This document shows, piece after piece, positions 1 to 14,100 of a stretch of 64,000 nt of DNA. The stretch spans positions 269,176 through 333,175 of the forward strand of contig NMRA01000397.1 of NCBI GenBank assembly GCA_002633005.1. The letters are read 5' to 3'. Positions within the stretch are counted from its first letter, which is position 1. Each line of letters starts with the position of its first letter. The position numbers and the translations under genes were made by a program. This stretch comes from Phoronis australis. Lineage: Eukaryota; Phoronida; Phoronidae. The notes beneath the pieces are model-generated. The model did no database searches and was not told the DNA's origin. It was given only the letters and a program-made list of their open reading frames with translations.

Positions 1-185
1 GATCAAAACTACGTTTTGTCTTTGTTTTCCCCGGCACCATTCTATCATAACCACACCTCGTTGGTTCAATGTTATGGCGAATTTGTGAATGAAAGGACTG
101 AGGGTATACCGAAGCTGTTCTGTACCTGGCGGGAGACTCAATTTACTTGAAAGCCCTTTAACCTTTGACCTTGGATAAGTGGTAA
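1..185. repeat. dispersed repeat, inverted partner at ~42185-42375
   Basis: The stretch ending in AACCTTTGACCTTGGATAAG matches the complement of the 42.2 kb block over ~170 bp, including GTGAATGARAGGACYGAGGG and the TTATGGCGA core. The 42.2 kb copy keeps a short open frame ([17 protein letters not shown]); this one is broken. Family unknown. Confidence 0.6.
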
Positions 186-1280
186 ACAAATATCCACGCG
201 GCGGTTGTGCGGTTCCAAGGTGGTTCTGCTAAATCTTTTTTTTCTCGCTACGCAGTATATATTTCGTATTTGAAGTTCCCCGAGAATGAAGATAAGGTAT
301 TTTGCTAGACACAAGTGAAATATTGTAAAAATGGCCCATTTTTGTGAATAAGGTTGGAAATATCCTTAAAACCACAATTTGCTTTGTTTTGACAGTTGAC
401 AACATTGCCAGCATCATAAAACCCTCCTTTATAGCACTGCATATCACAACAATATCCAACAACTTTTCACACTACACACAATGGAAGATGACTAGTACTG
501 TGATTGGTTATCCCGAATTTAACTAGAATGTTTTGGCTAATGAATGTTAGTAATTCAAAATCAGCTTGTGTGTGTGGGTGTTGTTATTTGACAATTGTTC
601 GAATGGTGGGGTTGTTTTTTGGTGATTTTAGGCACTTAAAGATACACAAAGACATAATACTATAAAACCACAACATGTTGTTAACTACTGTAAAATTCAC
701 TAATTTAGGAAAGTCTGAATTTTGGACATATAAATCCAAACCAAAACTGAATTTTTGGATTCTGAAATTAAGGACACCCTTGAATTTGGCATTCACCATA
801 TATCTCAAATTTTGGACACATCAATTTTAACAGCATTGGCCATAATTCTCACATTTAAGACAGTGAGCTTTTTCGCATGCTAGAGGGCTGAATGTAAATC
901 TGGAAGTTCATCAAGTAAGATTATTTATACATCTTTTAAAACTACCGCCGGCATAATGTATGACTGATGTTGCAGTCTATATTTATATTTGTGGATGGTT
1001 GTATGTGTATACAGACCTGTGTACCACCAAAACTGCATTGGAGTACTCTAAACACCAGATTTGGAGATTTTTCAGTAAATTTGCAGATTTTCGCACAGAC
1101 CAAATTTACCCTAAAATATAGGGGGGGGGGGNCATTTGATTTTTCACAGTGGACCTTTCACTGACTAAAAATAAACCGGTTTTCTCAGCGTTCAGAGCTT
1201 TCGCCCAATTCTTTTAGTTTCTCTCTTGGATCCGCCTGAAAGTCGTCGCCGTCTGTTGTTAGCTTTATATAAATACACTT
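186..1280. other. unassigned DNA left of the first modular repeat
   Basis: I see no exon of the missing RELCH 3' end and no clear repeat. A run of 11 G at 1121-1131 is followed by a single N, probably a sequencing stop. Confidence 0.4.
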
Positions 1281-2680
1281 ACTCAATTTAATAGAAAGAT
1301 CTTGCAGTGAGTTAAGGAGATACCACTATGGGCGCATAACTAAACTACCACTAGGAGGCACCACAGTAGTCAAAGTCGCCACCAAACGTCCTCCTCACAC
1401 TGAGAACATATAGGCCAATTTTCAAAACCATTCCTAGAATGATTTGGTTGATAGGGGGATGGACGCCAAAAAAACACAAAAACAGACTTACAAACAGCAA
1501 AAATGGCCACTAGGTGGTGCAAAACACCCATATTCCAGCCAAAAACAGGAGGATAGCGTCATCGCACCAATAGATGACTGTATTCAAAATTTTATGAAAA
1601 TCTGTTGCGGACCTTAGAAGATACAGAGGTAAACGTAAAAACTAAAATTGCCACTACAGGGCACACCAGTAGTCAAATCCGTCCAAAAATCGTCGTCAGT
1701 TGTCAACATCACATAGACTTGATAAACTCAGTAAAGATCCTGCAAACGGTTCAGGAGATACAGGCATGAGCGCAAAAAAACAAAACTGCCACTAAGAGGT
1801 GCCACAGTAGTCAAAGTCATCGGAAAATCATCGTCAGTTGTCCACTTCATAGTAAAAACATGCATGCCAATTTACACAATTATCCTGTAAGCGGTTTGGT
1901 TGATAGACAGGTGGATGCCAAAAAACAGACTTGAAAACAGTAAAAATGGCCAATAGGTGGCGCAAACTAAGTTGAATCCTTCTGAAAACGGAAAGACAAG
2001 TTCACCTCAGATGCCTGTATGCCAAATTTTATGAAACTACCTTGAGGACCTTTGAAGATACAGAGGTAAGCGTAAAAAATGAAATTGCCACTAGGTTACA
2101 CACCAGTAGTCACATCTGTCCGAAAGTTGTCGTCGTTTGTTGTTAACATCATATAAATATACTTACTAAATTTAGTAAAGATCCTGCAAATGGTTTAGGA
2201 GATATAGCTATAGGCACAAAAAAACAAAACTGCCACTACGAGGCACCACAGCAGTCGAAGTTGGCAGAAAACCATCGTCAGCCATCCTTTGAGCGGTTTG
2301 GTTGATAGAGCGGTGGACACCAAAAAACAGACTCAAAAACAGTAAAAATGGCCACTAGGTGGTGCAAACTATGTTGAATCCATCTGAAAACGAGAGGATA
2401 GCGTCACCTCAATAATAGGTGCCTATATACCAAATTTTATGAAAATCCGTTGAGGACTTTTGAAGAAACAAAATTGCCACTAGGGGGCACACCTGTAGTC
2501 GGATCTGTTAAAAAGTTCGCTCATGCTGTCTCATCCAAGGAAGGAACACATGGCCAAAATTTCATGAACATACGTCAAGGGGTTTTGGAGATAGAGCAGC
2601 GGACGCTGGACAGACAGACAGACGAACAGAGATGACGGCATAACGCATCCACATATAAACATGTGGGCGCATAAAAACTC
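1280..2680 (-). repeat. CTCF-like-core modular repeat, RELCH-side copy 1 (full length)
   Basis: About ten loosely tandem modules with the pattern 'atttcatgaaaatc...gagatacag...gccactaggnggc'. It ends in the hairpin CATATAAACATGTGGGCGCA at ~2653-2673. A perfect CCACTAGGGGGCACA core lies at 2477-2491. The strand given is that on which the element reads from the GCGCCCACAT hairpin end. Confidence 0.8.
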
Positions 2681-3339
2681 ATGTCTTAGTTTGTCGTGCA
2701 GTATGTGATAAACATGTTCATGTTGTAAATACATATTTATGTCTCCATACTGATATTCTATTCAGCTAGCCTATTTTGCATTCTACGGGAAATGTTTGGG
2801 CTCTCTTGCACCCAGCAGGTTGAGAATTTTGACACTAAAACAGAGTGTGAACCTACTAATCTTTAGTCAAAGTTGCTCCATTTCCACCCGTCCCTAGTCC
2901 CTTCCATGAGTCCTTTGACCCATGGCACGTGATTTGTATAATTAAACCTGGGCCCATAGAGGAGATCTAAGTCCTGCTATCTGGTCAGAGTCAACATAGA
3001 ACAGAATTTATTGCAAATAACGGCAATACCCGGAATGCATGGGCTGAGATTATCAGGATGGACTGCCTCTATATTAAAGCATGATTAGCGTTGAAGAAGC
3101 TATTAGTAAGTAAACGCACTTGTAGCCAGCTACGTGTGGTGGTGCTTAGGGGTTAAAACTACGTAGGCCCTACCTCAGTTGAATGGTGATTTGACCTGAT
3201 GCTATGTTTCGAAATAACAATTCCAAACTTTTATTGATTGAGTATACAATACACGCATAAAGAAAAAGTTCTCTCATACTGAAATAAATGTCCAGATATG
3301 TCTTCGAGCTAAGACCACAGAAATGTTATTTATATTATC

Positions 3340-3860
3340 TCCTTGGCAGGAATGCTGCTTTGCTAAGAACTGTTTGAGTGACAGGTGACTCATATAAATG
3401 TATGACACGCGCTGCCCCAGAAACAAACCAGGGTTAAACCAGGGTTACATAATACTGTAGTCGCATCGTCTGTGTTTGGTTTGCTAACAGTTTAACATGA
3501 ATATTGGGAATAATAAATTCAACGGCATGTTACAACACAAATATATTATTTCCTATCACAAAGTTTAGTAAGTCGATTGTGTTCAGAGTCAGTAAAATCG
3601 TTGTTTATGTTTTTGAGGACATCACGTCAATTTGTTGTAAGCAATAACGATCACAAATCTGCACAGCTTTTTATACTGCCTAAAATCGCAAACCAAAACG
3701 TTGCCTGCACCTCTCCGCATAAATTCTAAGATTTTGCACACCGTCGATTTTGCCGTCTTATTTCTGGAATTTCGGACGGCCAATATTGCCTACTTTAAAA
3801 ATTTAAGTTAGATTCAAAATAGTTATTTTTTCACAGTCCTAAATTCGGGAATTTTTACCA
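3340..3860. repeat. dispersed repeat, inverted partner at ~29100-29660
   Basis: Shared blocks in opposite orientation include the CGATCACAAATCTGCACAGC region (3648-3667 against ~29308-29330), the TTTCCTATCACAAAGTTT region and a GTCTGTGTTTGGT block. Length ~520 bp, diverged. Family unknown. Confidence 0.6.
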
Positions 3861-4199
3861 TAACAGGTTTTGCTCTCAGGTTGTTAGGAGTAAACTGGCT
3901 GTTTTGTAGTGTTTACATTGGAGGCACACATGACATTTTCATTCTCTCCAGTACACCTAATGCAAAATGGATGCAATTGCAAGAAATTCAGAAGCTATAA
4001 GGTAGACATGTTATTAACACAGTTTTCAAAATATGTTTAGCTCTGTCGATAACTATAAATGAAATTAGGAGCAAATTTACTGTCCATCACTTACAATTGC
4101 CAAAAAATTCTTTGAAATTTCATCAACTTTTTGACAAGATTATTTTTCAAAATTAAATTATCTAGCAATTTGTTAGTTACTCAAAATGACAATACTGAC

Positions 4200-5016
4200 A
4201 GTAAAAACAGAAGCACAAACAACAAGAGAAACAAAGAGCATTGAAATGCACCCACGACAGCACCACAAAAAACATGGTTCTATGGAGGTTTATCAGTACC
4301 ATAAAAATGGCACAAAATGGCGCATAATATATCAAACTCGTCCAAAAATTGAAAGCTGTTGTCGTCCTCCAAATAGAATAAACTTTTTGCCAAATTTTAT
4401 GAAAATTCCTCAAGGATCTCTAGAAGCAAACATGAAAAGCAAATTGCAATTAGGTGGCGAAGCAGAGGTCGAATTCGTCCATATGAATATGCTTACTAGG
4501 GTTTGGGAGATACAGACACGAATGAAAAATGCTACTAGGGGGCACCACAATAGTTGGACCAGTGTCAAAATCCATGTCAGTTGTGCTTTAGTCAGTAGGA
4601 ACACATTTAACAATTTTCATGATGATCCCCTGAGGTGTAGGACACATACGGGCAGGTAGATGACAAATATCAAAAATTTGAAAAGCAGCCATGGGGTGGG
4701 ACACGATAGGTAAAATCTGTCTAAAAATGGGAAGTTGTCATCAACTCATAAATTGAAACATACTTGCCCAATTTCATGAAAATCCATTAACTCCATATAC
4801 AGAGGCAAACATTAAAAATGTAATTGCTACAAGGGGGCAAAGTGATATTCAGATTAGTGTGAAACTTGTCATCTGTAATCGCCTTCATATAGGAACATAT
4901 TTGCCGATCCTAAGATCCTGCATGGGTTTTGGAGATACAGCTGCAGCAGATGGCAGACATTCAAACAGAGATGACGGCAATATGCAGCCACAAATGTACA
5001 TCTGAACGCATAAAAA
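4200..5016 (-). repeat. CTCF-like-core modular repeat, RELCH-side copy 2
   Basis: Same modules and the same terminal hairpin/GCATAAAAATG end as copy 1. It abuts the splice donor of RELCH exon 21. An open frame of 157 codons on the plus strand inside it is a repeat artefact. Confidence 0.75.
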
Positions 5017-5031
5017 TGAACTAGAACTTAC

Positions 5032-5170
5032 TTTCATCACGAAATTTTGGTTCTGTGTTGGGTCCAGCTCTGGCGAACGTCTTAATCAACTGTATTGTCA
5101 AGTCATGCTGATTAAGATATATTGGATCATCCATAAATGTCTGAAACTGCATATACACCTTGTCCAGGAT
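5032..5170 (-). CDS. RELCH: RELCH exon 21 (last exon found)
   Basis: It encodes ILDKVYMQFQTFMDDPIYLN, QHDLTIQLIKTFARAGPN and TEPKFRDE, matching the human IIKTFGRVGPNAEPRFRDE block. It ends in phase 1 at a GTAAGT donor, so at least one more exon must follow. A modular repeat begins only ~15 bp beyond the donor, at ~5016. Confidence 0.95.
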
Positions 5171-8100
5171 CTGAAGCAGACAGAATTTCGTAATTAAAGT
5201 GGTACTTGCAAACTATTCATTGTTTGTGGGCCCAGTGGATATTATCTAGTAAAACCTGACAACTTTCTGTCCAAAATTTTCTTGGTTTAGACTACTTGAC
5301 ATTATAAAATTGGTCTTGTTTTATTCTTTACTCAGTTTAAAAGTGAACTCTGAGCAATAAAAGAACTGACAATTTGCTATTGCATTAGATCAGTTAATGT
5401 AAGGTCACAGCAAGACCTGACATTCTGTGAGCTTGGTCTAAAGAAACAAATTGTCCATTCTTTCCAAACTCAAAAATCACAACTGCTTTGTCTAAGGAGC
5501 AATTTGAGATCAATTACTAACGTAACAGTAAGACGCCTAAATCAAAGCTATGACAGAAAGCAACAGGTTTAATGATGATTTAAGTAAGACAATGTTAATA
5601 AGTGAGCCTAGATCATAAATAACTCAAATATTTTAATGTTGCTTAGATTTCTAAAGCCATTTTATTTGTGCGGCAGACACAAACACTGATAAATCAGAAA
5701 GAGTGAGAGAGGAGATAATTTGGATGAGTATATAAGATATGCAGATGAAACAACTCCATCACTGGAAATGAAAGTGAAGGACACAGAACCTGTTAACAGC
5801 ATTTAGTTGAATGCATTTCCAGTGAAACACAGACAAACAATAAGTCATCAGTCAACTTCACTGTTGTCTTCTTGTGATGTAACAGAAGACCATGTCACAA
5901 ATTTCAATTTGTATTTTCGAACTTGATGAATAAACCCTAATTGCAGTCTGTGCATTTTCCCATATCTTAGTTACAGCAAACTTTAACTCAGTAAACGTAT
6001 AGTTGAAAGCGAGTAGAAATTTAACTATTGAAAAGATCACGTAATCAACACCATTTGGAATGCTGTCTCAGTCATCTACAGTATTTTCTTGCTTTCATTT
6101 TATAAAACTCGTGAGAGCTATAAAATGTCATTCAAATGTTGATTTTCCAAAGTACATTATACAACAAACTGGTACATTACAGAATTTTGAAGAACAAGGC
6201 ATAAAACTAGTCATTCGATCATCAATTTCTAGAAGAGACAGGGAGCTAGGATAAAATCTTGGCTAACACTAGCAGACAATCGAGCATTGCACATAGGTGT
6301 CTCTTGCTCGTCTAGGTTTGGTCTCATTAGTGCATTTAAGTATGCAAGGAAGTGAATGAGAACCCGAATAAAATGCAAAAGTGATTTCCGAGGGTCTGCT
6401 AATTTAGCCATTTCTAAAATATGTGAGCCAAACTTTGTAACTTAAGTTATATTTTCCTGATCTGCTTTATACCCAGAATTTAAAAATTCATCAAATGAGA
6501 ACAAATAACATAATACGCAAATAGTAGGAACAGGAAAGCAACTTCCAATAGCTGAGGTTAGTATTAGTCAGTTTTTGTGCAACATTTCCAAAAGACTAGT
6601 ACACAACACAAACACCTTACTTCTTCAGACACCCTTCCCCTTGTAAGTGACTAATAATACAAATACTTAACAAAAACACCAACAATACTTATTTCAGCCA
6701 ATCAATTTTAGACTGAAAAAACTTAATGTCGCTACTGAAGTTGGCTTGATAGAAACATTCCCTTATAAGTGCAATCACACCTATCTGATGATAATCTGAT
6801 TTAGTCACGTCTCAACAGCTTATTTCAGTATCACACAGATTACAGTATATCAAAGACAGAAATGACTAGGGACTTGTATTCAACAATACATAAAGATACT
6901 GGACATGAAATGAATGTGGAAAGGCAGCAACTAGCAGTACTTACATCCCAGAGGGACTATTCATGCTACAGAAAATTAACCAATTTATTACACCTTAGCT
7001 TCATGCGAAAACATCGATTTCCCAGTTGACTCTGATAGAACAGTTTAATGGATACGAATATAACAAATTGCTTAACATAGAGTTGGCAAAGCACAGCAGA
7101 TGTACATTCAATAATGCCTTACAGGGTTTTTTTAGCTAAACTCCTATTCATCAAACTGGAATAAATAAATTGAATGTGGCTACAAGAACTTACATCTCTG
7201 TTGGTGACGAACTCCATTATAGTGCCAAAAGCAGGGATTGTTGACGTTCGCACAGATCTGAAACACAGTGTTTTTTACCTAACTAAATTCAAACAGAGCC
7301 ACAAAAAGGATTTGTTAATAGTGAAATTCAAAAACCTAATTTGGGACCTCAGTCAATGCCTTTTACTTTGTTCGACAAGAAACAAAATAGCACATAGGAA
7401 CAAAACTTTATCCGTACAGCTTTGTCTAGCCATGGAAAAACCTTGAATGCAAAAGCCAGACAAAAAGTAATACGTTGTACCGCCCTTTTCTAATAAAATA
7501 AATGATCTCCTGGAAAAGGACACATCAGGATAGAAAAGAAATAATTCTATTTTTTTAATTTTCAACAAAGGTAAGCATTCCGAAAGTGTAATTTTGTTGT
7601 AAATATGAATTATGTCTAGTGGGAAACAACGAATACTCACATTTCTGGATCACTGGCCAATGTAACTAGGGCAGGCACAATTCTGGTCGAGACAAGACTG
7701 TCAGAGACTCCTTTGACAAGAAGCTGGAAATACCCATTACATCTCAATCAGATTGTATCCACGTGGGAAGTATTACCCCTGTCACCTTTCAATCAAGAAG
7801 TATCTTATTATCAGTGAAGAAGCCCACCTGCCAAATCCATCTAGAAATCAATGCCATCCGTCTTCTCTTTATGATAAATCATGGAATTTGGTAGGTATTG
7901 CGGAAGGAATAAAAAACTGCCACTATGGGGTGCCACAGCTGTGGGAACAGTTCGAAAATCAACTGTAGACATGCTCTCCTCTATCACCTATACCCAATTT
8001 CATAAAGATCTATCAAACAACTGGACACATAGTGAGGCAAATGCAAAGAAAACTAAAATTGCCATGCCAAGGGCACGATGCAGTAGATCTGCCCAAGAAA

Positions 8101-11100
8101 TTAATATTGCCCAATATGAACATGTGTGACGACTTTCATGATGTTTCTTTAACCGGTTTGCAAATAGGGCGAGGCAGATGCCAAAAAAGACAAGTGGCCA
8201 TTAGGGGACACAGAACAAGTCAAATTCATCTAAAACATCAACTCATACATAGGAAGTTATTTGCCCAACTTCGCGAAGACCTAAATGGTACCAAGTATCT
8301 TCATTGGTAGATATTGAGGCATATGCTAATTGTTGCCACAAGATGTCACAGTAGTCAGACAAGTTCCGAAATCAATACCAGCCTCAACAGGAACAGATAA
8401 CCTGAAAATGGGAAGACCTTGTCACCTCCCTTGTAGAAAACTTTTCAAATTTCACGAAAATCCAACCAGGATCTCTAAAATAACAGAGTCAATTTTAAAC
8501 AAATTGAACTGCCACTATGAAGCACAACAGTAGTTGGATCCATCCAAAAGAGGTCACCTGTTGTCATGTTCATATATTGTACTGGTCATATTTCACAAAG
8601 ATCCAGTTAAGGGTTTAGGAGACGCAGCAGTGGATATAAAAAATGCCTCAGAGCACGCCATAGTAGTTGGACCTGTTTGAAAATCAAGTTGTGCGACTGT
8701 CAGTAGGAAAACATCTGCCAATTTTCTTAAGGATCGTTTGAGCAGTTTGGCAGATAAAGAGGCTGACACTAAAATAATAGAAATGGCGCAGAATATGTCT
8801 CATCCATCTGATAAAAGAAAGTTACTAATTGTCTCCGTAACAGAAACCTATTCGTTAAATTTCATGAAAAGCTAAAAATATAAAATTGCCACTAATGAGC
8901 AAAGCCATAGTTGGGTCGGTCTGAAACTCATAGTCATCTGTCATCAGCTTCATCAGAACACATCTGTTGAATCTGATTAAGATGCTGTAAGTTATTCAGC
9001 AGATGCAGAGGATGCCGGAATGCCTACACACAGAAATCTGTTTCTTTTTGCTGTAGAACCGATATTGTCCCGAGCGCTAAATCCATAATTTCCATGTTCA
9101 GACTGCAAAATGGGAAGAAACACCCTGGCTGTCTGTTTAAGTCATGTAGTTGTCGTTAATAATTATCGGTGCAGAGACGAAAACAGAGTTTAATATCTTT
9201 TAAAGGTAACATTTTCTTGATATAATAATAGCAACATACCTCGAACATGATGGCTGCTGATGATCGAACCTCAGCAGACTTGTGGACAACACCATCCCAT
9301 AACACTGCTAGTAGAAGTTCATCATTGTTTTGATCTGAGCTGCAACAGGCATTAAAAGATTAAAGAGATGCAAAACAAAGTCAAGTAGTACAAAAAGGCA
9401 TTCTTCATGTCCAACAGTAGAGAGTAAAGCTTGGAATATAAATTTGCTATTTATGTATGATTACCATGGCTAATGTGTGGTTGATTTACTACTTAAACAT
9501 GAAATCAAGAAATAAGCAACAAGAGCAAAGAGAAGCGTTGATATTCGCCACCGTGTGCATCGCATATAGAGCAGATACAAGGGATAATTACTATTTTAAA
9601 CATTCTCACCAAATGGAGCAATGCTATTATGGTTAAAATAGCCTCTAGGGGGCACAGAGCAAGTCAGCAATGCTCTCCTCAATAGGAACACACTTACCAA
9701 ACTCATAAAAAGAATCAAAACTGGTACTGGGGGCACCATGGCAGTCAGATTTGTCCAAACGTAGTCAACTGTTGACACCTTCATAGAAACACACTTGCCA
9801 AATTTCACAAAGATCCAGCATGGAGAAACAGCCGTGGATGTGAAATTGCCACTAGGGGAAACCCCAGTAGTCTAACTGTCCAAAAAATCACCAACAATTC
9901 TGTTCTCAGAAGAAACACACTTATCAATTTTCATAGCCATCCTTTGAGTGCTTTGACAAATAGAGATGGATGCCAAAAATGGCCACTAGAAGGTGTACAC
10001 TATCCCCTTATTAATAAAACTCTATTTCCCAAATTTCATAAAAATCCAACAGGAACTCCAAAGATACAGAGGAAAACAGAGAAAAATATAATTGCCACAA
10101 GGAGGCACAGCAGGAGTTGGATCCGTTGGAACGTTGTTGCCATCTGTTGTCACCTTCATACAAAATACACTCGCTATATTTAATGATCCTGTAGAGGGGT
10201 GGGGAGATGCAGCTACAGATGCGACAAAAACAAAAGTGCCACTAGGAGGCACCACAGTAGTCGGTGCCATCCAAAAATCATTGTCACATGCCAGCTTCCC
10301 AGTAAGATATATGTCAATTTTCATAATCATCGTAGGAGAGGTTTGGGCGACAAAGACAATAAAAATGGCCACCAGGTAGCATGCACTACATCAAACCCAT
10401 CTGAAAATGAAAAGATGCCAGTGCCTCAATAATAGAACTCTAACAAATTTCATAAAAATTCATCAAGGAAATCCATACTTTAATAGGGCTACCGTAAAAG
10501 CACACATTTGTCGAATAAGTCCTACATAATCTTAAACCAAGTCAGCAGGACATAAAATTGTCCACGCCTGGATTGAATTTGATTTCAGCAAGCTCTGGGA
10601 ATTGAGATACTTTTATATTTTGTAAGTGTTGGGAAGCCGTCAATATTTCACGAAGCGTTTTATAAATTGCATATGGTGTGGGTGTTCTTCACGGCAATGA
10701 GAATAAAGATTTCAAGGTAAGCAACATTTCACGATCAATAATGTAAGGGTAAACAAAATGGTTTACATTTTTTGAGACCTTAAGAGGAAGGAAGCACTGT
10801 TTAAAGGGATATAATTAGAACTCTTCATTACAGTGAGATTCACAAACTCATTAGTCACAAGGTTGTCAGTGCCCAATCGAGTCTGAAGCCCACGTAGTGT
10901 GGCAAGGCATTCTTAAAACTTACCACAGCTCTGTAAAGGTTAACTGCAAGCTATTCAGAGGGACATGGCTCAAAGATAATGTACATAAATGGTGACTTAA
11001 AAACGTAGACAAGAGCTTCCTATCGTCTTCCTGAAATGAATGGTGTTGAACAATAACAATAATTCACTTTAATTCCAATCGGCTGCCTCAAAGTTGAGGT

Positions 11101-14100
11101 CCAGTTTACATTTTGCAGTACATTACAGTGAATACAAACAACTTGGATCAAAGCCTTGAGTTAAAAGCACACTAAGCAACTCCCAGCCACAAGATCGTGA
11201 AACAATTGCTAACTTTAAAACAGAATAAACCCAGCTTGTGATAGTCAAACTTGCAGTTGAATAAATAAGAGACAACCAACCAGTCAGCAATAGTAACTAA
11301 TTTTTGTATACAAATCTCTTTCTCCTTGTACTAAAGAAATGTAGCATTTTATCATCAGCTGAGAAGATGAGTATCCACTCACAAACCATAGGATCATACC
11401 TCACTAAAAGCAGCGAGTATCCCAGACGTGTAGACTGGCAGAAGGCAAGACGCTACCACAGGGTGGGATGGTAGGTCGGTGGAGTTCAAGTCCGTCTCGA
11501 GCAACTCAACAGCGGTTTCAAATTTGCACCGAACCTGGAAAAAGACAAAAGAAATGAAAAGTAATAAGACACTGTCCATTTCAATTTAAACTAATCTTGT
11601 CATACTTGTTGGCACATAGACTGGCGCTCAGTCCCATCACAGCAATGCAATACGCTTTTTGGCTTCAACTAAACTATAAAAATAAAAAAGAGAAAATGAG
11701 CTCCAAAATGCATCAAATCAATACTAACAGAGATTAGCAAATCCTTTGCATGAAACATCTCAAGGCATTTGCCATCATTACACTGACTTTAAAACTCATC
11801 ACTTAGTGCAAACTGTGAAGTTAATGAGGTTCCACACCACCAACCTGTAGGTGGCACCACTAGATGTTTACAAGCTGACAACTGTCACAAATGCACCTAA
11901 AAATGGTAGCAGCACTGCCAATAGATCAGTTTGATGAAATCCCCAGAAATGAAACCTCCAAAAGTTTGATAGGAGACAACCCAGTTGCCAAACAATCAAC
12001 TGTTTGATAGGAAATGCTCTAAGTCACTGCTTGACAATGCCATTTATATTTGCCTGCAGAAAATGTCCAGAACATCGTTGATTAGAAACTGTTGCCTGGA
12101 TTCATACGAAACTTTCAGATACTATACTTTATGCGCTGTTCTCCAAAATAGTTTTAGGAATTGTTTTTAAAATGGTTCACCTTTGTATGAGAGGCTATCA
12201 AAAAAAAAAACAAAAAAAAACCTTTACAAAGCATAAAACAAATATGAAATGATATTTTAGAAAACTGTAACAGCATTTTTTAGATCTTGCCTTGAACACT
12301 TACATAAAAAAATTGATCATGTTACTGACACCTTTGTCTTGCTGAATGTCCATTTGTTTTTTTGCTAAATTTTACTAAAAAGACAAGGTCATGTGACCTG
12401 CTTAGTAACAGATTGGCAAACAGTTAAAAACCAAATTCTGCACATTATCTACTTTCAGACAATATATAGTGAAACCTGGAAGAATTTGTCTTTACCAACA
12501 GCATGGTATTCAGTGCTCATTTGGGATTTCATCAACGGCACTGCTGTTGTTTTCCAAATGCATTATGGGATGGTTGTTGGCTTGACATCACAAATAACTT
12601 GGTAAACAAAATTACGAACAACAAGATTTTTCACTTGAGCACACCAGAATTGAATGCATGACACTGCAACATATTTGGTGCAAGTATGACTAAGTAACCA
12701 TAACACAAAAAAATGATCGAAAGTCAGCTTCAAAATGCATCAAATTATCACATAGATTAGCAACTCTTTTGCGCAAAACATTATCGAGGCATGCATAAAT
12801 ATCCAATCATGCTAAAGTTGAATCTTACAATCTAAAATATAAATTAATATCAGGTTACACACCCCCAAGATATCTATGATGTCACTGCATGTTTACGAGC
12901 CAAAACCCTCTCGCAATGCATCTGAAAAATGACACCTGCAGCAAATGAAATCCCTTGAATTTTGAATACTGTTATACGCATAAGTGAAAAGTGATTAAAA
13001 CCAGTAGCTATTCATCTAAGGGTGTTCAAGTTTACTTTGTGGCACTACAGCAATCACTACAGCAATCACTTATCCAAACCTTTATTTGTTGTACTCAGGT
13101 CCGTAGTGCTGACAATTTAATGATGAAAGTTAAAAATATCCGTTTCTTGTTTTTGTGTTTAGTTGGCTTGCTATGAAGTACTGTTCATGTTTTTTTTGAC
13201 ATAAACGAACATTTAGCAACGCCTCACCTCAAGTGACAACCACTAGGTTTGACAACCACCAAGTACTGCCCACAGCCGGCCACATGACACAAAAAAACCA
13301 ACAGTACCCTGACACAGGGTTCAGGACGGGGCCGAAAGCTAGGTCCTCAAATACAAGCAAGCTAGGTCCTCAAATACAAACAAGCTGTCGATAGGTAAAA
13401 CTTTATTCAATACTTACTTTGTTCATGATAAATGGACGACCAAAATGCTGTGAAAAGCAAGATAGAACGCGAACCATCTCTGGCACTAGTTTGAACATTT
13501 GGACACTCAGATCACAGCAGATGTTGATAAGAGATGAAACACTGAAAACAACAGTGGTGTCTCAATAGCTTGTCAGTGTTGCAGGACCTGCACATTCATG
13601 ATACAAAACCTAAGTTCAGGTGAAAAAATGAGTAGAAAATCAAAAACGTTCAAACGCAAAGAAGTTTTCAGGTGCTTAAAAAAGAAAAATTCAAATTGAA
13701 ATTGCTATTCCAATGCAATAGCAAGTTATCTTACAGGATCACCAGTGCAAGTAGAGCATTAAAGCTAAATTAACTTTTGTGCATATGATGTCACCGGGAA
13801 TCAGGTTCTTCATCTTTGTAACAAGCTCTAGTGGCCACTGTGACATCTGTCCATTTGAGGTGAAACTGGTAATATGTAAAGACAGATACAACTGGTGAAA
13901 GCAAACATTAAACCATGTCATTTTCCTTGTATAGGCTCAGTACTTACAACTGATTGACAATAAAGCTAAGCCCCTCCCAGCTGTCCATCACAGGGATGTC
14001 TTCCTCCATGTAGCTGTCAAACTCACGAACAAGACAGCTCAGCTTGTTCCTGTCACCAATGATGACCTCGACACTTGTGAGAGAGGACATGGGTACAGGC

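Noticed and set aside
2560-2700. Terminal hairpin GCGTCCACATATAAACATGTGGGCGC as a Helitron 3' end
   Set aside because: No CTRR follows the hairpin and no TC start is seen at the other end, so the family is left unclassified.
4186-4659. 157-codon plus-strand open frame
   Set aside because: It lies in the modular repeat and is antisense to RELCH, with no recognisable domain.
1-5000. Missing 3' exons of RELCH
   Set aside because: I looked for the conserved C-terminal blocks in this stretch on the minus strand and found none; repeats fill much of it.
9944-10432. Overlapping open frames on both strands
   Set aside because: They follow the modules of the repeat. Similar peptides (VPPSGSF-like) recur in other copies as a by-product of the DNA repeat.
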